DNA from: an uncultured Bacilli bacterium
GTDB taxonomy: Bacteria > Bacillota_I > Bacilli_A > RF39 > UBA660
Direction: 5' to 3'
Length of the DNA stretch: 41,772 bases
Assembly (NCBI GenBank): GCA_934130235.1
Contig: CAKOXU010000005.1
Location: 1 to 41,772, forward strand
Positions within the stretch are counted from its first letter, which is position 1; each line of letters opens with the position of its first letter. Made by a program: the position numbers and the translations under genes. The notes below the pieces were generated by a model that had not been told where the DNA came from, did no database searches, and was given only the letters and a program-made list of their open reading frames with translations. This document shows, piece after piece, positions 22,982 to 31,698 of this stretch.

Positions 22982-24251
22982 TACTATTCTCCCTTATATC
23001 TATAATCTTACTTAGCACTATACCATCACTAAATTTAATAGTCATATCTTTATCTTTATTTATGTTTTTAATACTTTTAATAGTTGTATTGTCTTGATAA
23101 GTTAATGTATATCCACGTTTTAATATATTTAATGGATTCACAAGATCTAATTTTTCTATCAAATATCCTAGATTATCTTTATGTGATTTATAAAGTATAG
23201 TTGGATCTATTAATATATGATTGTTTTTTAATAGTTCAAATTGATGAACCTTTTCATTAAAACTATTTTTTAATATATTAATTGTTTTTTCAGTTAAATA
23301 ATCTAATTTTTCTATTTGTTTTTCATACATTATTTTTGGATTATTTAATATATAGTTATCTGTTAATCTTTTTAACATTAATTTTTTATAGTTCAAATTA
23401 GTTTGAATACTTTCATTTAATCTAATTTTTAAATTACTAATATGATTAATTAAATCATTCACATTTGGAACAGCCATTTCAGCAGCTCCTGTTGGTGTAG
23501 GCGCTCGCATATCCGCTACAAAATCAGCTATAGTGAAATCAACTTCATGCCCTACAGCACTTATAATAGGGATATTACAATCGAAAATAGCTCGCGCAAC
23601 TATTTCCTCATTAAAAGCCCACAAATCTTCTATAGAGCCTCCTCCACGGCCTACAATCAATACATCTAAATTATAATTTTCAGCTAATTTTATATTTTTA
23701 ACTATATCTAAAGCAGCTGTATCGCCTTGTACTAAAGAAGGAAATAGAATAGTTTCTACGTTAGAATATCTTCTTTTTATTGTAGAAAGTATATCTTTAA
23801 TAGCAGCACCTGTTGGTGCGGTTATAATCCCTATTCTATTAGGAATTTTTGGTATTTCTTTTTTGTATTTAGAATCAAATAAACCTTCATCAGATAATTT
23901 CTTTTTTAATTTTTCATATTCTAAATACAAATTACCTATTCCGTCTTCCTGCATATCATCTACATATATTTGATATGTACCACGAGCTTCATATATAGTA
24001 ATACGCCCATGAACTAATACTTTCATACCATCTTTTGGATTAAATACCAATTTATTAGCCTGTGAAGACCACATCATAGCATTTATAACACTGCCTTCAT
24101 CCTTTAAGGAAAAATACAAATGTCCTGAAGTGTGCCTTTTGAAATTGGATATTTCACCTTTTAAATACATGTTAGAAAAAGCCTTAGAAGAATCAAATAT
24201 TCCTTTTAACTTTTTAGTAAATTCTGTAATTGTCAAGTAATTATTATTCAT
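22974..24251 (-). CDS. xseA: Exodeoxyribonuclease VII large subunit
   Basis: XseA is the catalytic subunit of exonuclease VII. It starts with an OB-fold (about 5-100; LTITEFTKKLKGIFDSSKAFSNMYLKGEISNFK, HLYFSLKD), then the catalytic region with IGIITAPTGAAIKDILSTIKRR, VDVLIVGRGGGSIEDLWAFNEE and PIISAVGHEVDFTIADFVADMRAPTPTGAAE-type motifs, then a long coiled-coil C-terminus. Length 425 is normal. AGGTAG lies before the ATG, which overlaps nusB by 8 bases. Confidence 0.95.
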   Translation of the reverse strand: MNNNYLTITEFTKKLKGIFDSSKAFSNMYLKGEISNFKRHTSGHLYFSLKDEGSVINAMMWSSQANKLVFNPKDGMKVLVHGRITIYEARGTYQIYVDDMQEDGIGNLYLEYEKLKKKLSDEGLFDSKYKKEIPKIPNRIGIITAPTGAAIKDILSTIKRRYSNVETILFPSLVQGDTAALDIVKNIKLAENYNLDVLIVGRGGGSIEDLWAFNEEIVARAIFDCNIPIISAVGHEVDFTIADFVADMRAPTPTGAAEMAVPNVNDLINHISNLKIRLNESIQTNLNYKKLMLKRLTDNYILNNPKIMYEKQIEKLDYLTEKTINILKNSFNEKVHQFELLKNNHILIDPTILYKSHKDNLGYLIEKLDLVNPLNILKRGYTLTYQDNTTIKSIKNINKDKDMTIKFSDGIVLSKIIDIRENSNE

Positions 24252-24657
24252 GGTCTACCTTTTTATGATATATACTATCTAATACTGCATTAATCATACT
24301 TTTAACATTATCATCACTATATAATTTAGCAAGTTCTACAGCTTCATTTATTACAACTACATCAGGAGTATCAGTGTAAAGTAATTCATATATACCCATT
24401 CTAAGAATTGCTTGATCTGTATTACCTAATCTATCGATAGTCCAATCTTTTAAATTCTCATTAGCTAATCTGTCTAATTCATCTTTTTTATATATCACTC
24501 CATATACAATATCTTTAACAAATTCATTATCTATTTCCATTACTTCTTTTATAACACTATCTACTTCATAATTAATTTTATTAATATCATAAACATTAAT
24601 TTGATATAAAATAGTCATTATTTTTTCTCTTAAATCTGTACGAGTTAACTTATTCAT
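24244..24657 (-). CDS. nusB: Transcription antitermination factor NusB
   Basis: NusB with S10 (NusE) forms the antitermination complex on rRNA operons. The 137-residue all-helical protein has the usual pattern: TRTDLREKIMTILYQINVYD at the start and NTDQAILRMGIYELLYTDTPDVVVINEAVELAKLYSDDNVKSMINAVLDSI at the end. The ATG at 24657 is used rather than the TTG at 24660, with GGTGAT just upstream. It is the first gene of a nusB-xseA-xseB operon with overlapping ORFs, the order found across Bacilli. Confidence 0.94.
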   Translation of the reverse strand: MNKLTRTDLREKIMTILYQINVYDINKINYEVDSVIKEVMEIDNEFVKDIVYGVIYKKDELDRLANENLKDWTIDRLGNTDQAILRMGIYELLYTDTPDVVVINEAVELAKLYSDDNVKSMINAVLDSIYHKKVDHE

Positions 24658-24672
24658 CAAATCACCATTAAT

Positions 24673-24681
24673 ATTTTATCA
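24673..24681 (-). promoter_or_regulatory. nusB promoter, very short leader
   Basis: Extended -10 TGATAAAAT on the minus strand, 15 bases before the nusB ATG; a TTTAAA box 17 bp upstream is a fair -35. Confidence 0.55.
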
Positions 24682-24704
24682 CATACTAAACATTTTTTAA
24701 AGTA

Positions 24705-25022
24705 TTAGCCAACATATTTTGACAAGTATTTAAATCCTTCATTTATACTATTTGTTGTTATTTCGCTTATTTTATTTGATAATTTACTTGTAAGTTTAGA
24801 AAAACCACTAGAATAGTTTACACTTTTATTAGACAAATATTTTTTTCCATCAACTTTTTTACCATTTTTAATATCATTTTCATATTCTTTTATTTCTGTA
24901 TTAGTTAAAGTCATTTTTTTATTATTTGTATACTCATAATAACCTGTCATACTAGAAAAATATACAACTAAAAAGCTTATAAATAATGTATAAAAAAATA
25001 TACTAAACATTTTGTTTTTCAT
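24705..25022 (-). CDS. Hypothetical membrane-anchored protein coupled to spoIIP
   Basis: I do not recognise this 105-residue protein. One N-terminal hydrophobic segment (about 6-27) is followed by an extracytoplasmic Lys/Asn/Ser-rich domain (NTEIKEYENDIKNGKKVDGKKYLSNKS is visible in part) and a helical end. Its start overlaps the spoIIP stop region by 20 bases, so it is translated from the same mRNA. A role in the engulfment machinery or spore envelope is suggested only by this coupling. No terminator was seen after it; the nusB promoter lies just downstream. Confidence 0.68.
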   Translation of the reverse strand: MKNKMFSIFFYTLFISFLVVYFSSMTGYYEYTNNKKMTLTNTEIKEYENDIKNGKKVDGKKYLSNKSVNYSSGFSKLTSKLSNKISEITTNSINEGFKYLSKYVG

Positions 25023-25920
25023 TTAAATATTCCTCCAATACATTGCTGATAAGATCTAACGTATTATTAACTTCTTCAATTGTATTTTCATTGCCACCAA
25101 CTTCTAACAAAACTACACGTTCATCTAAATCTTGATTATAAACTCCGTTTACGCCAACTCCCTTTTTTTTCATTATTCCCCTACTAAGGCCACTATATTT
25201 TTTATTAATAATACCATTTATAGTATTTACCTTATCTAAATTCTTTTGATAATTATCATTTTCAAGTCCTATCACAAATAATACTTTCGCGCATACTTTA
25301 TTGTTAATGTTTACAACAGATAAATCATGCGCTACAGAATCTCTATGTATATCTATATATAGATCATAATCGGGGTTCTTTATATAAAAATTTTCTAAAA
25401 ACATACGACTTGCCTTATAACTTAAAGAAGAGTTCATTCCTTTTTCCTTCATATATCCTTTAATATCTGATTCTTCTACAACGGTATTAATACCCTTTTT
25501 TTCAAGTTTTTCCTCCAACATGTGTGAAGCCATCAAAACATCAGGTGTTATATTATAATCGCTCAAATACTTACTATCATACCCTTCCCATTGGTGAGAA
25601 CTATATAAATAAATATTTTTATTTCCTTTACTTTCATTATAAATAAAAATAGTATTATTATCATTTTTAGTGTTAATTAAAGTAATAGGTTCAATCTTAC
25701 TGACCAAATACTTTTTCACTCTATTTAAAACATTTTCACCTTTATAATATGAATAATAATTGTTATCTTCAATCATCATTTTAACAAAATTACTATTTCC
25801 CTTAACAAGGCCTATATTAAGAATATAAAACCTAAATAAATAGTAAAAAAGACATATAAATAATACATATACTATAAATTTAAAACTGACTTTTTTCCTT
25901 TTTTTAAATCTCTTTTTCAT
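25003..25920 (-). CDS. spoIIP: Stage II sporulation protein P (amidase/endopeptidase)
   Basis: SpoIIP is the membrane-anchored cell-wall hydrolase of the engulfment complex, with amidase and endopeptidase activity. After a very basic N-terminus (KKRFKKRKK) comes a membrane segment (about 12-34) and then the amidase-like domain: IYLYSSHQWEGY with the zinc-site His/Glu, YDLYIDIHRDSVAHD with the second His, and RVVLLEVGGNENTIEEV with the catalytic Glu. At 305 residues it is shorter than the ~400 of Bacillus, mostly in the stalk. GGTGATACT precedes the ATG. Confidence 0.93.
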   Translation of the reverse strand: MKKRFKKRKKVSFKFIVYVLFICLFYYLFRFYILNIGLVKGNSNFVKMMIEDNNYYSYYKGENVLNRVKKYLVSKIEPITLINTKNDNNTIFIYNESKGNKNIYLYSSHQWEGYDSKYLSDYNITPDVLMASHMLEEKLEKKGINTVVEESDIKGYMKEKGMNSSLSYKASRMFLENFYIKNPDYDLYIDIHRDSVAHDLSVVNINNKVCAKVLFVIGLENDNYQKNLDKVNTINGIINKKYSGLSRGIMKKKGVGVNGVYNQDLDERVVLLEVGGNENTIEEVNNTLDLISNVLEEYLNEKQNV

Positions 25921-25935
25921 AGTATCACCATAATA

Positions 25936-25941
25936 AGTATA
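25936..25941 (-). promoter_or_regulatory. Possible -10 box of spoIIP
   Basis: TATACT on the minus strand 15 bases before the ATG, the same spacing as the other short-leader genes. No acceptable -35, so a sporulation sigma factor is possible. Confidence 0.35.
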
Positions 25942-25966
25942 TTCTATATGTAATAATATTAATGTC

Positions 25967-25994
25967 GAAAAAAAAGAAAGTTTTCACTTTCTTT
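25967..25994 (-). terminator. Intrinsic terminator of the surface protein gene
   Basis: AAAGAAAGT/ACTTTCTTT, a 9-bp stem (25973-25981 with 25986-25994) with a 4-base loop, then a T run on the minus strand. Confidence 0.85.
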
Positions 25995-28914
25995 ATCGAG
26001 TTAATGTAACATTTGGACCTTTACCAAATGTACCCGTACCTGCATTCGTATAAAACTTTTTCTCTATAGGTTCATACATACCTATTACACCATCACTTTT
26101 TCTATAACATGGTATGAAACGTTGCGCTAAATCATTACTCCAATATATATCAAATTTATAAATTTTTACTCTTGCATTCTGAGCACCTAAAGATGATGCA
26201 TTTTTGTATGATCCAATGTAAATTCTGTCAGCAGTTAAAGTATCGTTTGTTGTTCCACTCAAAGTAAATTCTCTCTGTGTATCAAATGTCAGTTTACCTC
26301 TAGTTATATTAAATTCTATACTATGTTTATTTGTATTTGCACCATTTAAAATAGATACCCAGTTTCCAGAATTATTATTATATGCATAACTCCATCCACC
26401 GCCACTATTTATATAAAATGTATATACTAATCCCCCTGATGATCCACTACCGAACAATACTTGTTGTGTGGGCGTTACAGAGGTAAATTGGAATGTAACG
26501 GCAATACCTGTATATCCATCTGCTTTATGTCCAGTATCTATCCATTGTGTACCTGTCATCTGAATATACTCTACTTGTTGGTATTCGTCGGGTAAATCAG
26601 GATGCTTTAATGTTAGCATCATTACCGGGCGAACTCCAGATACAGATGAACCGGATGATGGTAAAGAATATAACATACCGTTTTTATTTGAACCCCAAAC
26701 AGCACTAGTATGCCAATAAGAAGCAGTACTTGTATAGTAATGATCACTACCAGTTGAATTAGTTGGAGTTATAGAATTATAATAGCATCCGTTGTCTTTA
26801 CAATTGTTCAATCGATCATATAAATAACCATACTTGCTTACCCCATCACTAGGTAATTTTTGAGTTTGATAATTAGTCCCATCGTTGTCATAGTAAAAAT
26901 ATGAGTTGTATCCTTTTGCAGTTTGAATTTTAAACCATGAACTATTAGTATGTTCAATTAGTTCACGTGTAGTTACTAATCTGGCCTTATATCCACCAGA
27001 TGAATATGGAATCGTATATTCAATCTTTGTAGAACTTGAACTTATGTCAGTATTAGTAAAAGTCATATATTGCATATAATCTTCAGGGGTTGTAGTTCCT
27101 TTCCAACTACTTGTTTTAGACTTTAACACTCCTAAAGCTTCAGTAGAACCAGTCCCTGGACCGCTAGTCGTAGATCCAGATGAATTAAAATCAACTCCTG
27201 CAGCAATGTTGTGATCTAACATAAAATCTACAACTAAAGAAGAATAATTATGCATTTTATAAAACTTTAAACAACTATTTTGAACACTACTAGAAGTTTC
27301 TATTCCATTATATCCAGTCATGCTATTTAAATAATCTTTATAATTCTCATAATCAAAAGACTGTCTATAATCATTCTCTGTACAATAATTACCTGTAGAC
27401 ACATTAAAATATGTTGGTGTTCCTTTTATAGCTACTTTTGAAAATACTATATCTCCAGATACATCATCTAACGAAAACTTTCCAGTATTTTTCATTGTAT
27501 ATGCATCTGTTAAACTATCACCCATTTTAACATTTATTTCTCCCGGTTTATTATCTGAAAAATCTACTTTAAGTGTATCTCCACCTAATACTTTTGTTGG
27601 AAATTTACTAGTAGCATTATTTATTTCATCTTTTGATACAGTTATAACAGGTCTAACACCTAGTTGCCATTGCTGACCATATACACCTGATTCCAGTTCT
27701 AAATCTGAATTATTTCTATTTATTATTTTCGTGTCTGCTGTTGCATATCCTAATATACTCGATTCAGTTTCCGTTTCATCTATATATAGCCAAGAATAAT
27801 TTGATAAATCAACCGTATTTTCATCAAAAGAGTAGGAATTAGGATCTCCTGTTAATTTATATAAATCCTGACCTGTTATTAGTCTTGATTTATATAATCC
27901 ATTAGGGTTATTTTTATAATCTATAGTGATAGTGTATGTTTCTGAATTGAGCTGTGGTGAATACTCTAAATCATCACTTTTTATAGAGGTATTCCAACTA
28001 GATGTAGAATTATATAATTCTTCTAAAACTGAACCACTATCATATGTAATACCACCTGATCCATATGCAATTTCCAAAAGGTGTGAAATTCCATAACCAA
28101 CTGAATGATCTAATATTAAGTCATATGTAGAATCATCATTATCATCTAATATATAAAATTTTAAACACGAATTACCTTCTGTACCATTATATCCGTACTC
28201 ACTATTACTTGATACATAATTAGTACATCTACTCCCAGTTAAAACATCTATAAAAACTGCATTTCCAATAGTCAAACCCACTGGTTCTAACTCTTTTTCA
28301 GATGTATCTATTCCATCGTACGTTACTGTATAAAACTGTTCAAAATCAAATATAACTGATATGTTATATGTTGATTGTGTACTTGATTTTAGAGTTATTG
28401 TAAATGTCTTTGTATTTCCATTTGTTATTCCTAATGATTCTTTTAATGTATATCCTGATAATGTATAACTTACTGTTGATATAGTATTATCATTTACATC
28501 TTTTATAGATATACTATTTATTCCTATATCTGTATTTCCTATATTTATTACTGTTATTTGATATGTAGCTGTTCCATTTTCATTAAATGATACATTTGTT
28601 ATTAATCTATCTTTATTATAATCAACACTATTTACTGTTGAATTAGTATTTGATGTTTTAGTCGCATTTTGTACTCTTACATCAAATACTGGTCTTACTG
28701 TTACTACAGTTCCTGTCATATTTAGATTTGTTCCAAACGCACTATATCCTATTGATAAGCATATTACTGTAAATAATATTAAAAGTGTAGTAATACGAAC
28801 TGGATTCATATTATTAATTTTTAGGGTACTTAGTTTATATCTAAATAATTTTATTTTTTCTTTAGATATTATTTTGTAATATAAATTTTTTATTGAATTA
28901 TATATTGATTTCAT
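25993..28914 (-). CDS. Large modular surface protein with LamG-like C-terminus, 973 aa
   Basis: A cell-surface protein held by one membrane segment (about 41-58, after a basic 40-residue cytoplasmic N-terminus). GYSAFGTNLNMTGTV follows, similar to the SipW/TasA-type start of Bacilli surface proteins. A beta-sandwich (about 75-195; TVINIGNTDIGINSISI) is followed by two related modules, about 216-425 and 500-768. Each has a Cys pair ending NSCLKFY, an LDH motif, a SSW motif, a K(S/A)RL(I/V)T motif and GVRPV near the end. The C-terminus (774-965) is a concanavalin/LamG-like domain: EYQQVEYIQMTGTQWIDTG to FIPCYRKSDGVIGMYE and FYTNAGTGTF. No LPxTG. Ligand unknown; glycan binding is inference. Confidence 0.8.
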   Translation of the reverse strand: MKSIYNSIKNLYYKIISKEKIKLFRYKLSTLKINNMNPVRITTLLILFTVICLSIGYSAFGTNLNMTGTVVTVRPVFDVRVQNATKTSNTNSTVNSVDYNKDRLITNVSFNENGTATYQITVINIGNTDIGINSISIKDVNDNTISTVSYTLSGYTLKESLGITNGNTKTFTITLKSSTQSTYNISVIFDFEQFYTVTYDGIDTSEKELEPVGLTIGNAVFIDVLTGSRCTNYVSSNSEYGYNGTEGNSCLKFYILDDNDDSTYDLILDHSVGYGISHLLEIAYGSGGITYDSGSVLEELYNSTSSWNTSIKSDDLEYSPQLNSETYTITIDYKNNPNGLYKSRLITGQDLYKLTGDPNSYSFDENTVDLSNYSWLYIDETETESSILGYATADTKIINRNNSDLELESGVYGQQWQLGVRPVITVSKDEINNATSKFPTKVLGGDTLKVDFSDNKPGEINVKMGDSLTDAYTMKNTGKFSLDDVSGDIVFSKVAIKGTPTYFNVSTGNYCTENDYRQSFDYENYKDYLNSMTGYNGIETSSSVQNSCLKFYKMHNYSSLVVDFMLDHNIAAGVDFNSSGSTTSGPGTGSTEALGVLKSKTSSWKGTTTPEDYMQYMTFTNTDISSSSTKIEYTIPYSSGGYKARLVTTRELIEHTNSSWFKIQTAKGYNSYFYYDNDGTNYQTQKLPSDGVSKYGYLYDRLNNCKDNGCYYNSITPTNSTGSDHYYTSTASYWHTSAVWGSNKNGMLYSLPSSGSSVSGVRPVMMLTLKHPDLPDEYQQVEYIQMTGTQWIDTGHKADGYTGIAVTFQFTSVTPTQQVLFGSGSSGGLVYTFYINSGGGWSYAYNNNSGNWVSILNGANTNKHSIEFNITRGKLTFDTQREFTLSGTTNDTLTADRIYIGSYKNASSLGAQNARVKIYKFDIYWSNDLAQRFIPCYRKSDGVIGMYEPIEKKFYTNAGTGTFGKGPNVTLTR

Positions 28915-28938
28915 AACTCACCTATTTTCACTAATATA

Positions 28939-28967
28939 ATTATAAAATAAAATAAAGAAAAAAGCAA
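28939..28967 (-). promoter_or_regulatory. Promoter of the surface protein, embedded in a terminator
   Basis: Minus-strand TTGCTT (28967-28962), 17 bp, TATAAT (28944-28939). The -35 is the right arm of the upstream gene's terminator. Confidence 0.72.
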
Positions 28968-28980
28968 GATAAACTTACTT
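28956..28980 (-). terminator. Intrinsic terminator overlapping a promoter
   Basis: AAGTAAG (28980-28974) pairs with CTTGCTT (28968-28962) with one T-G wobble, then a T run. It begins at the stop of the 176-residue hypothetical. Confidence 0.68.
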
Positions 28981-29509
28981 AACTCACTAATATATTTCCT
29001 ATGATATCTGCAATATTATATAATGTATCTTTAATAAAGTATATTATATCTTTATAAGTATTTGATCCCTTTGTATTATCTATTTTTATTAAATAACCAT
29101 CTTTATATTTTTTATACTCTATTTTAGTATTATATCTTTTGTACTTATCAATAATAAACTTATAATCTATATTATTTGAAAGATATATATATATCATATT
29201 CCTAGATAAGAATATACTGTCCTTTATAAAATATTTATAATACTTATACAATGAATCCATGTTAACAAATAGGTAATCTACAGATTTTTTGTTAATATAC
29301 TTTCTTAATTTTTTAATATTAATATTTTTTCCCTTATTAGTTTTTCTCTTTTTTCCAGTTTTTATACCTTGACGTGCACTATTATCTGAAATAGTATATA
29401 AATTAATACTTTTATTTTTGTATAAATAATTTTCTAATTTATTGTCAAGTGCGATAGATAATACATTTCCTTCTATATTTTTTATAATACTTTCTAATTC
29501 TTTAAACAT
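28979..29509 (-). CDS. Hypothetical basic protein, 176 aa, partner of tcdA
   Basis: I do not recognise this protein. It is very rich in Lys, Tyr, Ile and Asn, with an N-terminal alternating strand/helix pattern (EGNVLSIALDNKLENYLY, INLYTISD) that faintly recalls the first half of a Rossmann fold, a very basic stretch (GKKRKTNKGKNINIKK), and a more hydrophobic C-terminus. The ATG at 29509 is chosen because AGGTGAG lies 4 bases upstream; a GTG at 29518 is inside that site. It overlaps the tcdA stop by 8 bases and ends the operon. Confidence 0.65.
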   Translation of the reverse strand: MFKELESIIKNIEGNVLSIALDNKLENYLYKNKSINLYTISDNSARQGIKTGKKRKTNKGKNINIKKLRKYINKKSVDYLFVNMDSLYKYYKYFIKDSIFLSRNMIYIYLSNNIDYKFIIDKYKRYNTKIEYKKYKDGYLIKIDNTKGSNTYKDIIYFIKDTLYNIADIIGNILVS

Positions 29510-30182
29510 TTTTCTCACCTACTATATCATTTATAACATAACTAGTAATTAATAATCCAGCAGTAGTTGGAACAAATGAATTAGATGGAATTGGCTTATT
29601 TATTTTTGTATATTTTTCTTCATCACTGCACACTACCATTACTTTTTTATTTAATCTATTATCTTTAACATACTTTCTAAGTATACGTGCGATAGGATCG
29701 TAACTAGTTTTAGAAAGATCAGTTATTTTTAACTTAGATGGATTCATTTTATTACCGGTACCCATGCTGGAAATAAGTCTAATATCTTTTTTACTTGCTA
29801 TACTTATCAATTCACATTTTACCTTTATATCATCTATACAATCAATTATATAGTCATAATTATCAATTATATAATTAATATTATTTGAATCTATTTTTCT
29901 TGTTATTTTTTTTACTTTTACGTCTGGATTAATATCTTTAATAAAACTTTCACACACGTCTGTTTTATATTTACCTATATTTGATCTAAAGGCAATTATT
30001 TGCCTATTTAAGTTTGTAATATCTACTTTATCATAATCAACAATAGTAATATTCTCTATACCACATCTAATAAGACTTAAAAGACATGTAGAACCTACAC
30101 CACCTAGTCCCAATAATATTATATTTTTATTCTTTATACTATTTATTTTATCTCCTATTAATAATTCAAATCTTTCAAACAT
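29502..30182 (-). CDS. tcdA: tRNA threonylcarbamoyladenosine dehydratase (TcdA/CsdL-type)
   Basis: A ThiF/E1-like ATP-dependent enzyme that cyclises t6A37 of tRNA to ct6A. ATP site GLGGVGSTCLLSLIRCGI (about 25-42), DYDKVDITNLNRQ, IDCIDDIKVKCELI and the TcdA-specific SSMGTGNKMNPSKLKITDLSKTSYDPIARILRK are all present. The 226-residue length is a little short of the usual ~250. AGGTGG lies 4 bases before the ATG. The downstream unknown gene overlaps it and may be involved in the same modification or simply co-transcribed. Confidence 0.9.
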   Translation of the reverse strand: MFERFELLIGDKINSIKNKNIILLGLGGVGSTCLLSLIRCGIENITIVDYDKVDITNLNRQIIAFRSNIGKYKTDVCESFIKDINPDVKVKKITRKIDSNNINYIIDNYDYIIDCIDDIKVKCELISIASKKDIRLISSMGTGNKMNPSKLKITDLSKTSYDPIARILRKYVKDNRLNKKVMVVCSDEEKYTKINKPIPSNSFVPTTAGLLITSYVINDIVGEKNV

Positions 30183-30197
30183 TTTACCACCTATTTA

Positions 30198-30206
30198 ATT
30201 ATATCA
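30198..30206 (-). promoter_or_regulatory. tcdA promoter, very short leader
   Basis: Extended -10 TGATATAAT directly after the T run of the queH terminator; the tcdA ATG is 15 bases downstream. The -35 would lie in the terminator stem and is weak. Confidence 0.6.
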
Positions 30207-30229
30207 AAAAAAGATAGATAAATCTATCT
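30205..30229 (-). terminator. Intrinsic terminator of queH
   Basis: A perfect 8-bp AGATAGAT/ATCTATCT stem (30222-30229 with 30212-30219) with a 2-base AA gap as loop, and a seven-T run on the minus strand. Confidence 0.82.
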
Positions 30230-30257
30230 AATAATCATCAGTCTTACAGTATATAAA

Positions 30258-30863
30258 TTATTTGCTATTTCTTTCTTTTTTAGAATATATACAACCACAG
30301 TAATCTTGTCTATATAGATTATATTGTTTAGATAATTCAAGTGATCTTTTATAGCCATTTTTCTTTTTTAAATCTGAAAATAAATATTTAATATTATATT
30401 TATTTTCTAAGTATAAACCTATTTCATTTATCCAATCACTTTTTTTATAAGGACTTATAGAAAGTGTTGTTGTGAAATAATCATAATTGTTATCTTTTGC
30501 ATATTTAATTGAATTTTCCATTCTAAGCTTATAGCATTCATAGCATCTCTTACTCATTTCTCCTAGAGATTCTAAACCTTTTACCGCATCAAAATACTCA
30601 TTTGGGTCATAGTTTACTTCTATAAGCTCTATTAAGTTGTCATGAGGGTACTCATTTATAAATTTTTTTAACTCATTTAATCTTCTCATATATTCATTTT
30701 TAGGATGTATATTAGGATTATAATAATAAATTGTTATATCAAAATATTTAGATAATCTTTCTAGCGTATATGAGCTACAAGGAGCACAACAGGCATGTAA
30801 TAAAAGTCTTTTTTTCTCAGTTAAACTATTTAATATTTCTTCCATTTTTATATTATAATTCAT
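30258..30863 (-). CDS. queH: Epoxyqueuosine reductase QueH
   Basis: QueH performs the last step of queuosine synthesis in tRNA, reducing epoxyqueuosine; it is the non-cobalamin alternative to QueG and binds an iron-sulfur cluster and a second metal through cysteines. Visible are LLLHACCAPCSSY near residue 25, KRCYECYKLRM, the FTTTLSISPYK motif, and the C-terminal YRQDYCGCIYS. The 201-residue length is normal. It follows the ttcA-like gene with a one-base gap, so the two tRNA-modification genes form an operon. Confidence 0.94.
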   Translation of the reverse strand: MNYNIKMEEILNSLTEKKRLLLHACCAPCSSYTLERLSKYFDITIYYYNPNIHPKNEYMRRLNELKKFINEYPHDNLIELIEVNYDPNEYFDAVKGLESLGEMSKRCYECYKLRMENSIKYAKDNNYDYFTTTLSISPYKKSDWINEIGLYLENKYNIKYLFSDLKKKNGYKRSLELSKQYNLYRQDYCGCIYSKKERNSK

Positions 30864-30864
30864 A

Positions 30865-31665
30865 TCAATACCTATCTAAGAAATTATGTTTAATTCCATC
30901 TTTCTTATACCCTATAATAGCATCTATATTTACATTAGTACTACTTTTAAATATATTATTTTCTATATATGGATTAATTTTACTTAAAGATTCTATAAGA
31001 TTTTTTATTTCTTTTCTCTTAGAATTAGATTCTTTATTTTCAGTAAATTTACAAGCGCAATTTAAAAATTCCAACCCATTATACTTTGTCCAACTAATTA
31101 TATCTTTTTCTCTTACATAATACATAGGCCTTATAAGTTCCATTCCTTCATAATTTGTACTATGAAGTTTAGGCATCATTGTTTTATATTCACCACTATA
31201 TAAAACACTAAGTAATATAGTTTCAATTACATCATCAAAATGATGTCCTAGAGCTATTTTATTGCATCCTAGCCTCTTAGCCTCATTATATAAATATCCT
31301 CTTCTCATTCGTGCACATAAATAACAAGGATTATCTAAATTAACAACACTTTCAAAAATATTACTTTCAAACATATTTATATCAATCCCAAGTATTTTAG
31401 CATTATTTATTATTTTATCTTTATTAATATTTGTATATCCTGGATTCATTACAATAAACTTTAACTCAAATTTCATTTTTCCATGTCTTTTTATTTCTTC
31501 CAAACACTTAGCAAGTAAAAATGAGTCTTTACCACCACTTATACATACACCAATTACATCATTATCATTAATCATTTTATAATCATTTATTGCTTCCACA
31601 AATGGTTTCCATATTGTTTTTCTATATTTTTTTATAATAGATTTTTCTATTTCTTTTAACTCCAT
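30865..31665 (-). CDS. TtcA/TilS-family PP-loop tRNA thiolase-like ATPase
   Basis: An ATP-pyrophosphatase of the TtcA family (2-thiocytidine synthesis). The PP-loop is VCISGGKDSFLL, and the TtcA-type cysteines occur as PCYLCARMRRGYLY and FLNCACK. ALGHHFDDVIETILLS follows, as in TtcA. It is cytosolic and probably tRNA-directed, but the substrate nucleotide cannot be fixed from sequence alone. The ATG at 31665 has GGAGG 5 bases upstream; the longer ORF from 31710 would start inside the previous gene's terminator. 266 residues. It is coupled to queH. Confidence 0.87.
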   Translation of the reverse strand: MELKEIEKSIIKKYRKTIWKPFVEAINDYKMINDNDVIGVCISGGKDSFLLAKCLEEIKRHGKMKFELKFIVMNPGYTNINKDKIINNAKILGIDINMFESNIFESVVNLDNPCYLCARMRRGYLYNEAKRLGCNKIALGHHFDDVIETILLSVLYSGEYKTMMPKLHSTNYEGMELIRPMYYVREKDIISWTKYNGLEFLNCACKFTENKESNSKRKEIKNLIESLSKINPYIENNIFKSSTNVNIDAIIGYKKDGIKHNFLDRY

Positions 31666-31672
31666 AATTCCT

Positions 31673-31698
31673 CCAAAAAAGCACTTCAGTAAGTGCTT
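31673..31698 (-). terminator. Intrinsic terminator of the thioredoxin-like gene
   Basis: AAGCACTT (31698-31691) pairs with AAGTGCTT (31686-31679) around a 4-base loop, with a T run on the minus strand. The ttcA ribosome site follows, so read-through may supply ttcA. Confidence 0.8.

Noticed and set aside
25921..25966. Sigma-E promoter for spoIIP
   Set aside because: CATATAGA upstream misses the last T of the -10 and the nearest AATATT is only 4 bases away.
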